A DNA stretch of 53,977 bases from a virus. The stretch lies in IMG/VR virus record IMGVR_UViG_3300025547_000009, positions 1-53,977 of that record; one strand, given 5' to 3'. The notes beneath the pieces were generated by a model that was given only the letters and a program-made list of their open reading frames with translations, was not told the DNA's origin and ran no database searches. Positions 46,116 through 53,977 of this stretch are shown here, one piece after another. The translations under genes and the position numbers were made by a program. How positions within the stretch are numbered: position 1 is the first letter of the stretch; the number at the start of each line of letters is the position of its first letter.

Positions 46116-48458
46116 ATGAACATAAAACAAGCAAACGAGATGCTAAATCAGATCAAGAAATCTGGCCTTCATACCAAGACCAAAGTTGCTCAAGAACTTG
46201 TAAGAGAGCTTGAAATGTTCCTCAAATCAGCGGGCATGAAAAAGCAAGCCGATCTGAGGTTGCTGTCTAAAAGAGATGATGATCTTAAGAAGATCTTCTT
46301 CTATTGGGCAAGTGCCGCTCTCTCTGAAATGACTAGTGAGACAGAACTGCAAGGTATGACTATCCCCCCTGTTGGGTCTGATACTGGAGACATCTATGGT
46401 GCAAAGATCCTCAACCAACTTGGTGGTCGAATGAAAAGAAGGCGACAAGCGAGTGTTGCAATGTACGCAAACTTTTTGAACAATCTATATGAGGAACTTA
46501 AACCACTCCTTATCAGCGGTATCAACAAAGCCTATACTAAATTTGCTTATAATAATAAAGAATTTGAGAGACTAAACAGCGACATTCTTGAAGATCTTTG
46601 GCAGAGAGCTACGCTGTGGGCTGTGACTGGTACAAGAGATAGTGCAATAAGAGATACAGAGGTATCCCCTTGGAAAAGGATCGAGGGAAATGTCGAGGGG
46701 GGAGGATCTCTCGCTGAGAGAGTTATGAAAGCTATCCGTAAGGGTGTATTCAGTGCTATGACTTCTAAAGGACGCTACCTAAGCCTTGATGAAAGAAGAC
46801 GACTAGGACTGGCTAAGGTAGATGGGGAAAAAATCAGACAAGAATCTATCGAGGGGCAATCTTCGTCTGGTGAAGAATACAGCAAACTCGATCAGTTTTC
46901 AGCTCAAGGGTTCATTGAGAATATGGATGGAGTGGGTGATACTGAGAAGTACATAAAAAAGCATAAACTAACGGAGGAAGAATTAGAGACTCTAACAGGT
47001 CTATTGACTGATGGGACTTACGAAGATAAACCTTATCAGAGGGCACTCGTACTTGAGATACTTGTAAGGTCAGGTCATATTCTCAAGGACGATGCCTTTA
47101 TAAGAACCTTAAAACTCGACTTCATGGATGGTAAGTTTGAGGGTACAGAAGCAATGGAAAAAGCGGTAGAGGTACTTGAGTTGACAGGAAACCCCATCAC
47201 TAAGGAACTTGTGGATCTTCTCCAAAGTTATGCTTCGGGTGAACTCGATGAAGATGCTTTTGAGGATCTTGAGGGTAACTTGATAGCTGACGGTTGGTTG
47301 GTTGATAACATAGAAATAGAGATAGAATCCGAAGAAGCTGTTAAGATGATCAATGAGAAAGCTGAACAAATGGCAGAAATAGCTGTTCAAGCTATTAACT
47401 TACCAGAAGGTGAGCTTGGAGAAGCCATCGGTGACCTAGCTAAAAAAGAACTAGAAGTGAAAGAGTTAAAGAAGCTCTTAAAGCTGTTCACCGAAGATGG
47501 TTTCCATTGGATGCTTGACGCTAATCTGTATCTTGATGACGCAGAATGGGCTAAAGCTCTGAGGGAGTCGAACCCTAAAGCTTTGAAAGCAATCCAAGAA
47601 GCCATCGAAGAACACCAAGAGCCTCTTCTACCTCTAGGGTTGAAGAATGTTCTCAATTCATCTGTCTTTGAGGACAAGCAAAAAGTGATAGCAATCAAAG
47701 AGTTTGTTGATCAGTGTATGAATAGTGGTGCTATTAAAAAAATGTTCGGTCAGTCTAGGGGGCCTCTTGGTTGGTTCATTGAGTTAGCTATCGTTTTAAA
47801 CGGAAAGTCTATCACAGGGAGAAAAAATGGATCTCCTTTTACACTAAATATTGAGAAGGTAAGATTCTTTGACCTCACCCAAGACTTTTATGCTCAACTT
47901 GCTGAATTTGTTAGAGTGGCGACTGATGGAGAGATAGACGCTCTTGTGGGTAAGCTTGATGAACTCGTTGAACCATATAGGCCAAAAGGGTTGACTTATT
48001 CAGTATCAGATTGGTTAGAAAAGATAGTGGTGACCTGTAAAGAAAGAAAGAAATCTGGAAATCAAGCATGGAAAGAAGCTCGGACAAGTGGGATTGGGAC
48101 AATGAAAGGTTTCTATAGCGTTGTCGCTAGTGATCTTGTTCGGTATCGCTTCTATCTCGACATTGGTCTTACTGAGGGGGATAACTTACCAGAGGGTCTA
48201 GGTAATCCAGATTGTGATAATCGTGTTCTAGGTCTAATGAGACCGATCCCCACCAACGCTGTTAATGAAGTTAAGAGCGAGGGTTATGATCTTATGTTAA
48301 GGTCTTGGCAAGCTGAAGTAACACAGGCCACTCAAAGGCGAGTTGATTTGAGGATTACTGAAAAAGCTAAACTTAACCAACAAGTAAAAAAGGTATTCAA
48401 AGAGTTCGGTATCGAAGAGGGTACAGAGCTATATGAGGCATTTGTTAATCTCGGTTAA
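46116..48458 (+). CDS. Large hypothetical protein, probably virion-associated
   Basis: 780 residues from the ATG at 46116 (GAGAG upstream). Almost entirely helical and acidic, with many Leu/Glu-rich segments (ELVRELEMFLKSAGMKKQ near the start; EKAEQMAEIAVQAINLPEGELGEAI later). The end basic segment ITEKAKLNQQVKKVFKEFG precedes an acidic tail. No family recognised. Directly precedes the baseplate genes, so a tail or virion role is likely but inferred from position. Confidence 0.66.
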   Translation: MNIKQANEMLNQIKKSGLHTKTKVAQELVRELEMFLKSAGMKKQADLRLLSKRDDDLKKIFFYWASAALSEMTSETELQGMTIPPVGSDTGDIYGAKILNQLGGRMKRRRQASVAMYANFLNNLYEELKPLLISGINKAYTKFAYNNKEFERLNSDILEDLWQRATLWAVTGTRDSAIRDTEVSPWKRIEGNVEGGGSLAERVMKAIRKGVFSAMTSKGRYLSLDERRRLGLAKVDGEKIRQESIEGQSSSGEEYSKLDQFSAQGFIENMDGVGDTEKYIKKHKLTEEELETLTGLLTDGTYEDKPYQRALVLEILVRSGHILKDDAFIRTLKLDFMDGKFEGTEAMEKAVEVLELTGNPITKELVDLLQSYASGELDEDAFEDLEGNLIADGWLVDNIEIEIESEEAVKMINEKAEQMAEIAVQAINLPEGELGEAIGDLAKKELEVKELKKLLKLFTEDGFHWMLDANLYLDDAEWAKALRESNPKALKAIQEAIEEHQEPLLPLGLKNVLNSSVFEDKQKVIAIKEFVDQCMNSGAIKKMFGQSRGPLGWFIELAIVLNGKSITGRKNGSPFTLNIEKVRFFDLTQDFYAQLAEFVRVATDGEIDALVGKLDELVEPYRPKGLTYSVSDWLEKIVVTCKERKKSGNQAWKEARTSGIGTMKGFYSVVASDLVRYRFYLDIGLTEGDNLPEGLGNPDCDNRVLGLMRPIPTNAVNEVKSEGYDLMLRSWQAEVTQATQRRVDLRITEKAKLNQQVKKVFKEFGIEEGTELYEAFVNLG

Positions 48459-48460
48459 TC

Positions 48461-48476
48461 TGTAGTTTATTTATCA
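48461..48476 (+). promoter_or_regulatory. Late-type (class L) promoter-like motif, plus strand
   Basis: TGTAGTTTATTTATCA, 44 bases before the baseplate wedge gene. It links the class L element to unquestionable late structural genes. Confidence 0.55.
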
Positions 48477-48519
48477 TCGGTAGTTTAGTATCAAACCCCA
48501 CTAGACTACTGGTGATAAC

Positions 48520-49560
48520 ATGAGCGAAGACCTACAGATTTCTTATGCCTGTCCTCATTATCTTCGATATGAGAGGGTAGGACTACAAAACAGTATCTAC
48601 ATTATACCCGCATCACCAATCAATGGTGAGGGTCTTGTAGTGATTAGACGAGATGGTGTCGTCCTTGAACCTCAAGGTAATTACCGAGAAGCGACTATCA
48701 CCACTCCTAATGTGTCTCCTTTTAGGGTGAGAAGTACCTCCAATGTGCTTACAATAACCACTACAGAGGGGTACTCAAACACAATCACCTTACCCTCGAA
48801 GATATACAAATCAAAGACCTTGATCTCCGAAATACAAAGCCAAATCGGAGCGATCATTGTTGAAGAGACTACATCAAAAGCGTTGAGGTTTTCTGATCGA
48901 AAATTAGGTATTGGGTTTACCCTCACAGGAAGCCTATTAAAAGCACTTGGTTTCAAGAAGCAAAAGCAAGTTATTAAAACGAAAAAGTCTACTCCTGCTT
49001 GGGGGTTAGTTTCACGACTCAACGGACATGATATACAGTTCAAGAGCAGATTAGAACCTGAAGGTTTACTAGAAATATCTTACACTACCGAAAAGCGATA
49101 CTGTAGAAGATGTGGTGGCACAGGGGTTGAAAACGACTTTAGATTCGGTACTGATGGAGACATTCAAAAGATACAAGACACTGATCTACTCTATCAGAAC
49201 ATAGCCAAGACTCTTTTGACTGAGATCGGGTCGAACCCTTACCACGCTTGGTATGGATCAAACGCTAACCGACTCATAGGTAAAAAGAATAATGCTTCGG
49301 TTGGGGTCGCTTTAAGGATGAGTGTACAACAGGCACTAGATAAGTTGCAGAAAATCCAACAAGATCTCAAGAGGGTACAATACCTTAGCCAAGAAGAAAG
49401 ATTAATGAGCGTTCAGTCTGTGGAAGTTTCTACACTCAATAACAATGCGACTGCATTATTGTGTAATGTGGTTGTTCGTAGTGGAGCAAATCGTCAAGTG
49501 AGCGTAAATATAGTCTTTGAAGTACCTGGTAGCATTTCATTAGATGGGAGTTTGACATGA
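48520..49560 (+). CDS. Baseplate wedge protein (gp25/W-like)
   Basis: 346 residues. The N-terminal 185 residues are beta-rich. CRRCGG near 197-202 is a zinc-knuckle-like pair. LYQNIAKTLLTEIGSNPYHAWYGSNANRLIG (about 225-255) matches the conserved core of gp25/W baseplate wedge proteins, with WYGS. The C-terminus is helical then beta. It would form part of the baseplate wedge. The stop overlaps the next start (ATGA), typical of a tail operon. Confidence 0.75.
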   Translation: MSEDLQISYACPHYLRYERVGLQNSIYIIPASPINGEGLVVIRRDGVVLEPQGNYREATITTPNVSPFRVRSTSNVLTITTTEGYSNTITLPSKIYKSKTLISEIQSQIGAIIVEETTSKALRFSDRKLGIGFTLTGSLLKALGFKKQKQVIKTKKSTPAWGLVSRLNGHDIQFKSRLEPEGLLEISYTTEKRYCRRCGGTGVENDFRFGTDGDIQKIQDTDLLYQNIAKTLLTEIGSNPYHAWYGSNANRLIGKKNNASVGVALRMSVQQALDKLQKIQQDLKRVQYLSQEERLMSVQSVEVSTLNNNATALLCNVVVRSGANRQVSVNIVFEVPGSISLDGSLT

Positions 49561-52500
49561 GCTATAGCTTAAAAATTGTAAAGCCAGATGGAGTTAGTTC
49601 CACTGTTTCAACAAGTTATTCTACAGATAAAGAAGAAGTATTCATTCATGGTCTTGTTGAGGGGTACGATCAAATCACAGTGTCATTCTTAGATGAAGTA
49701 TTCACCTCCGTAGGACAAGAAGCAGACATCACAATTAGTAATGGGACTTGGGTATTCCCGAATCCAGACACGACACAAGAGGGGATAGACTTAAATCAAG
49801 GGGCTAACAGCTTCTTTATCACAGCAACAGATGGGTCAAACACTACCTCTTTAACACTCATCGTCATCTCTAGTCTTGACTCAAATACTGCTAAACCTCA
49901 GCCCCCTCTCAATATAAAATCCGAGAGAGCGGATGATAATGTAGTTCTTAGTTGGTTACATTCAGACTCTGAGATTATCTCTTATAATGTGTACGCTTCT
50001 ACTGTAAGTGGAGGGGGTGATGGTTATCGACAGATCAACAAGATACCTATTGACCCGATTTCTTATGGGTTTAAGTCTGAGAAGGTTACCTCTGTAGTAG
50101 ATTTCTCTAGTGATCTTAAAACAATCGAAGAAGACCCAAATGTCCTTACGATAAAAGCCTTACAGAACACCACATCAAGTGATATAGGCACACAAGAAAT
50201 TGCTGAGAGCATCAGTCGATTAAGAGTGTCAACAAATGTGTCTGCAATCGAGTTAGAAACAAAGGTGTCTTTCAAACATAATCGTAGTATACCAGACCAA
50301 GCGAATACAATAGATATAGGCGATTTTTCTTCTCTCAATGCAAACACACCTCTTTACTATGTCATTACAGCAGTCAAGGTCGTGGATAACCAATCGGTTG
50401 AGTCCACTTTTAGTGTTGAAGTTGGATCCGCACCGATTGACTTACAGATTGTCAATACAATCCTACCCAATGTGACTGATGCACAGATTACAGAGAGTAT
50501 GATCTCAGCTATTTATGATGCAGACTCCACAGCGAGTGTCCATGCTGGGTCTGCGATAAGAGACTTGTTTATAGACCCAGTAGTGTCAGAGATCTCTCGC
50601 ATGAGAGTCCTCTTAGATTTCTGCTACAAAGCTACCAACTTTGTGTCTCTTAACGACATTGATGACCCAACAGGATTGGGTGAGTCCATCTTCGTATCTA
50701 ACTCAAGTTATAAACAGCTCTTAAAAGAGGCTTACTTCCTTGATACCGACACACAGGTACAAAACCTTATCGACATCTGTTTTGATCGCCTAGCGTCTAA
50801 TCTAGGCATTGTTAGGTTATCAGGTCAGGTGGCTAGAGGTGAAGCAACTTTCTTCTCAAGAAGTCTGCCTACTTTTGATCTGATCGTACCTATAGGACAG
50901 ATCCTCTCTAGTGGTGGTGTGAGATTTAGAACTCTTCAAGGGGGGACAATCACAGTTTCTGAAGCACCTAGCTTTTACAACCCAATCACACGCGGATATG
51001 AGATCACCTTACCAATCCAAGCTGACACAGCAGGTCTTAGTGGGAATGTTACATCGGGTCAAATCACAACTGGTGCTCCTTTAGGGTTAAGTGTAATCAA
51101 TAACTCATCTACATTTGGAGGTTCTACTAGAGAGACAAACCAAGAAATGATGACACGAGCAATGACTTACATATCTTCTGTAGATGTAGGCACAAGAGCT
51201 GGTTATGAGCGAGTGGCTAGAGAGTCAGCAGGTGTTTTAGGCTATGAGGTTATAGATGCTGACAACCCATATATGCTTCGAGATAACGATCAAGGGGGGA
51301 AGGTAGACATTTGGATTAGAGGTGAACTGTTGAGCCGAGTAACTGATGTATATGCTCCGTCCTATAGGTCAAGAAAAGACTCAAGGTTCATCCCTATACA
51401 ATCGGAGGGTGCATATAGGTTTCAAGCCTCAGATGCCACCTCAGAGAACCCTCTCTTTCAAATGATTGATCGAACTAATACCTTTGGACTTAAAAACCAA
51501 ACCAATGGTGAGTTCTTCGACCTTACAGGAGCAACTATTTCTGAAGGTAAGATCCTTCGACTCAATACAGACATATCCCAACCCACATATCGCATGACCG
51601 ACATTATCTTGGGAGACTATAGAACTGATGTTACTAATAAAGTCGTGCTTGATCGACAACCTGTTCGACAAGTCATTTCTGTCCGTAAAGCAGATGGTAC
51701 TGATCTGACTTTCACCTTCTATAAAACCGAAGATCCTCTTGTGCAAGGACAGTCCTCAAAATCTCAAGACTATATCATCCTTGATAACGATGGATTAGAG
51801 AAGATCATCTCAATCACAGCCGAGCAACAAACCCTTAATGAACTCTACACTGAAACGCTATCAAATCGTGGGGTAGACATCACTACCATTGTAGTCAAAG
51901 ACTCAAATGGTAATACTTTTGCAAGCCCATTGACCTCTGCAACGCCAGATTATGTTATCGAAGTTAATGGTGATCTGACAACGATTAAGAGGACTACTTC
52001 AAGTACAATCACATCGAGTCAAACAGTCCTTGTCGATTATGAATACCTAGAAAACATTACAGTAACCTATCAGACAAACCTAGTTGTATCTAACCTACAA
52101 CTAGAAGTTGATGAACAAAAACACATGGGTGCAGATGTTCTTATAAAAGAAGTTTCTCCTGTTCGAGTTAATGTAAAAGGTCTTGTCTACTTAGAACAAG
52201 GGACATCAGCTACTAGTGTTGACTCAATAATCAAAGCCTCTTTATTCAATCGCATAACGGAAACAACTCTTGGTGGGAGTCTTTACCCATCCGATTTCAT
52301 TCGGGAGATTGACTCTGTACGAGGTGTTTCTTATGTCTCTGTTCCTTTGACAGAGCTTTCACTGACTGAAGGAGATCAGATCCTTCGTGAAAAAGTGAAC
52401 CCAACAGTGCCTGTGGAAGTCACAGAGTTTACAAGCTCTAGTCATAAAGTATGGCTCATGGATGTTCAACTAGATCATGTACCTCAACAAAGTGGGGGGT

Positions 52501-52832
52501 CAAATGCTAGGGTGTTTTTAAATCGAAAAGAAATCGAAACGCTCAAGGTCGGACAAAGAGAAACAGCCTCAAACTGGATCGGTGAGAAAGGGAGCATCGT
52601 AGGTTTAGAGAAAGCCTCTGTTAACTCTAACGGAGTTCTCACAGAGATACCAAACTCCACTCGAAAACTTATGATCTCATTACCTTTGGGGGAAACTCCT
52701 TTAGGGTATGAGATTGAGGTCAACTACACTTGTGGTAATGGGACTGGAGTAGTAGGTGAGATCAGATTAAATAACTTTAGCTACTTTCAAGTGGGAGATC
52801 TCAGCTTCACTTATGAAGAGGAGAGAAGATAA
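49557..52832 (+). CDS. Baseplate J-like protein with fibronectin-III-like domain
   Basis: 1091 residues. The N-terminal region contains a beta domain and a fibronectin-III-like segment from about 112 (PQPPLNIKSERADDNVVLSW). A central baseplate J-like core includes GTRAGYERVARESAGVLGYE (about 543-562) and LRDNDQGGKVDIWIRG. The C-terminal 500 residues are beta-rich. It forms the baseplate wedge arm joining tube and tail-fibre network in myoviruses. Much longer than the ~300-residue P2-type J, like large marine myoviruses. Overlaps both neighbours. Confidence 0.82.
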   Translation: MSYSLKIVKPDGVSSTVSTSYSTDKEEVFIHGLVEGYDQITVSFLDEVFTSVGQEADITISNGTWVFPNPDTTQEGIDLNQGANSFFITATDGSNTTSLTLIVISSLDSNTAKPQPPLNIKSERADDNVVLSWLHSDSEIISYNVYASTVSGGGDGYRQINKIPIDPISYGFKSEKVTSVVDFSSDLKTIEEDPNVLTIKALQNTTSSDIGTQEIAESISRLRVSTNVSAIELETKVSFKHNRSIPDQANTIDIGDFSSLNANTPLYYVITAVKVVDNQSVESTFSVEVGSAPIDLQIVNTILPNVTDAQITESMISAIYDADSTASVHAGSAIRDLFIDPVVSEISRMRVLLDFCYKATNFVSLNDIDDPTGLGESIFVSNSSYKQLLKEAYFLDTDTQVQNLIDICFDRLASNLGIVRLSGQVARGEATFFSRSLPTFDLIVPIGQILSSGGVRFRTLQGGTITVSEAPSFYNPITRGYEITLPIQADTAGLSGNVTSGQITTGAPLGLSVINNSSTFGGSTRETNQEMMTRAMTYISSVDVGTRAGYERVARESAGVLGYEVIDADNPYMLRDNDQGGKVDIWIRGELLSRVTDVYAPSYRSRKDSRFIPIQSEGAYRFQASDATSENPLFQMIDRTNTFGLKNQTNGEFFDLTGATISEGKILRLNTDISQPTYRMTDIILGDYRTDVTNKVVLDRQPVRQVISVRKADGTDLTFTFYKTEDPLVQGQSSKSQDYIILDNDGLEKIISITAEQQTLNELYTETLSNRGVDITTIVVKDSNGNTFASPLTSATPDYVIEVNGDLTTIKRTTSSTITSSQTVLVDYEYLENITVTYQTNLVVSNLQLEVDEQKHMGADVLIKEVSPVRVNVKGLVYLEQGTSATSVDSIIKASLFNRITETTLGGSLYPSDFIREIDSVRGVSYVSVPLTELSLTEGDQILREKVNPTVPVEVTEFTSSSHKVWLMDVQLDHVPQQSGGSNARVFLNRKEIETLKVGQRETASNWIGEKGSIVGLEKASVNSNGVLTEIPNSTRKLMISLPLGETPLGYEIEVNYTCGNGTGVVGEIRLNNFSYFQVGDLSFTYEEERR

Positions 52833-53977
52833 TGGTATATGATTTCGACCCACGCACAAATAGAGAAAACTTAAACTCAAAGTCCTACCCTAGACGACTC
52901 CTAGAGGACATAATTACCAACAAAATCGTAGACTCCATGTCCTTCGGGACTGCCTCAAACTACCTCACTCGTAGCTATGGCCCGAACCATAGGGTTATCT
53001 ACGAGGGTGTAGGCCGACTCCTTGCAGGATTATTAGTAGACACCTTAGATAACCTAGAAGATGTTGAATACTCCCAACTAAGAGCTGAGTTTATTGCTAC
53101 TCGCCTCATGTACCTTGTGTTCCCCGATGAGGACTCTGTACCTGTCGGGGATACACATGAAGAGACTATCTCTTTTCTCCTACAAACCTATGAAGCTCTA
53201 TTAAAAGGGGCGACTAAAAAATCTGTCGATGAAGTGTTGAATGACATCGCTGAAGGAAATGCCGTTGTACTTAGCAACATCGAGGGATATATCGCTAACA
53301 TCAAGTCCTCTATCCTCGCTACAACAGAATACAACACAGATGGGGTGTTTTCCAAACACAGACACTTTGCCTTCACTGATGAATCTGGACTAGGTTCTAC
53401 CAACAAGCCGATTGAATATAAATGGGGAGATGAACTTCATACACACGACATTATTGACGGAGTTATTCAGCCACACATAGATGCTGACGGAAACTCTCAC
53501 TCCCATGAGGTTTATCTTGGGATACCAGAAAACATCATAAGATTACAAACGAACTTACGCAAGGTTTTAAGGGTAACCAAACCCGCACATATTAAAACAG
53601 GTGAGGTTTCCTCAGTCATTGATGAGGACATACCTATTCTCTCTAAAGGGAAAGGAGATGTGTTTAGCCCTATTCTCGGAATCGACCCTGCTCAAACAGA
53701 TGCTCTGATAATCGAGGGCAACAAGATTGACGCAACACTACCATATTACAACCAAAACGCACAGTATGGGCTTGTTGGAGTCTCGCTAGGGTCTTTCTTC
53801 CAAGAAGAGATGAGGAAGGCTAGGGAGGGTGTTTACGAAGAATATTTCTACGGGTATGCGTCTGGTAATACCATTCGTGTATGGAGGACTAATGTCCAAG
53901 TAGCAGACAACCTCGTCCTCAGTGATGATGACTCCAACACAGCAGATCAAAAGTTTAGGGTCATAGAGGTCGAAAGT
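52832..53977 (+). CDS. Baseplate/tail protein, 3' end outside the window
   Basis: 382 codons to the window edge, still open. Starts at an ATG overlapping the previous stop (TAATG) with GGAGAGAAG upstream. Helical early region (NSKSYPRRLLEDIITNKIVD), then mixed. Residues about 200-232 are His-rich (DELHTHDIIDG, then PHIDADGNSHSHEVYLG), a possible metal site. Follows the baseplate J-like gene, so a baseplate or tail-associated protein. Family not recognised. Confidence 0.7.
   Translation, partial: MVYDFDPRTNRENLNSKSYPRRLLEDIITNKIVDSMSFGTASNYLTRSYGPNHRVIYEGVGRLLAGLLVDTLDNLEDVEYSQLRAEFIATRLMYLVFPDEDSVPVGDTHEETISFLLQTYEALLKGATKKSVDEVLNDIAEGNAVVLSNIEGYIANIKSSILATTEYNTDGVFSKHRHFAFTDESGLGSTNKPIEYKWGDELHTHDIIDGVIQPHIDADGNSHSHEVYLGIPENIIRLQTNLRKVLRVTKPAHIKTGEVSSVIDEDIPILSKGKGDVFSPILGIDPAQTDALIIEGNKIDATLPYYNQNAQYGLVGVSLGSFFQEEMRKAREGVYEEYFYGYASGNTIRVWRTNVQVADNLVLSDDDSNTADQKFRVIEVES

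Overview
This window looks like part of a large tailed bacteriophage genome, probably a myovirus infecting a Gram-negative host. Three things support this. A baseplate block lies at the right end: a gp25/W-like wedge protein, a baseplate J-like protein and a further tail protein running off the window. The phage also carries its own replication and nucleotide genes: a family A DNA polymerase, a TOPRIM primase fragment, thymidine kinase, and MazG-like and Nudix hydrolases. Finally, there are two lytic-transglycosylase-like proteins, holin-like membrane proteins and an outer-membrane beta-barrel protein, which imply a Gram-negative envelope. Genes are densely packed on both strands, often with ATGA or TAATG overlaps. 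I see no tRNA, rRNA, CRISPR array or insertion sequence. I cannot name the phage or its host.

Layout. 1-2 kb: a tagged protein, MazG-like and metallophosphoesterase genes, and a decayed tag gene. 2-16.2 kb: long minus-strand runs of probable virion or virion-associated genes, including two HExxH metalloproteases, a C39-like cysteine protease, a DUF481 outer-membrane protein, an acidic-repeat protein and tagged proteins. 16.4-18.1 kb: a DUF3228-like gene, a 54-residue gene and a lysozyme-like gene. 18.2-22.7 kb: paralogous small proteins, thymidine kinase, a sigma-factor-like protein, a second lysozyme-like protein and the primase. 22.7-24 kb: a protein with three copies of the tag. 24-28 kb: small accessory genes and a DUF2325-like gene. 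28-31 kb: tagged proteins, a GIY-YIG nuclease and an FmdB-like zinc ribbon. 31-34.3 kb: a GGCT-like protein, small membrane proteins and a histone Hc1-like protein. 34.3-37.1 kb: DNA polymerase. 37.1-39 kb: a small-gene operon with a DUF1874 (viral ring nuclease-like) protein. 39-45 kb: envelope/lysis-like genes, Nudix, SNase and GNAT-like genes. 45-54 kb: a repeat-bearing protein and the tail/baseplate genes.

The main unusual feature is a modular system visible in the sequence. At least nine intact proteins begin with or contain a near-identical basic coiled-coil tag (MRRSASE, then about 13 residues ending RIARLE). A second, looser tag (consensus RVASRYM) occurs N-terminally, internally or C-terminally in about ten more. 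The first tag usually comes with its own upstream DNA: a promoter-like element (consensus TTTAATAGTTTATTTATA), a conserved leader, and an ATGGAGAA ribosome-binding region. One orphan cassette survives with a 13-bp frameshifting deletion and no downstream gene. One protein carries three tags in frame, and another has an internal tag with its ribosome-binding site still attached. This suggests cassettes that duplicate and fuse to cargo proteins. A plausible but untested role is sorting proteins into the virion or another phage compartment.

A second promoter-like element (consensus GTAACCCCTTATCTATA, eight copies, most 45-60 bases before a start codon) precedes a separate gene set: DUF3228, DUF1874, DUF2325, lysozyme-like and small proteins. 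With the sigma-like gene this suggests two temporal classes. The first element would serve late/virion genes and the second early/host-takeover genes. All promoter and timing statements are inferences from sequence alone.
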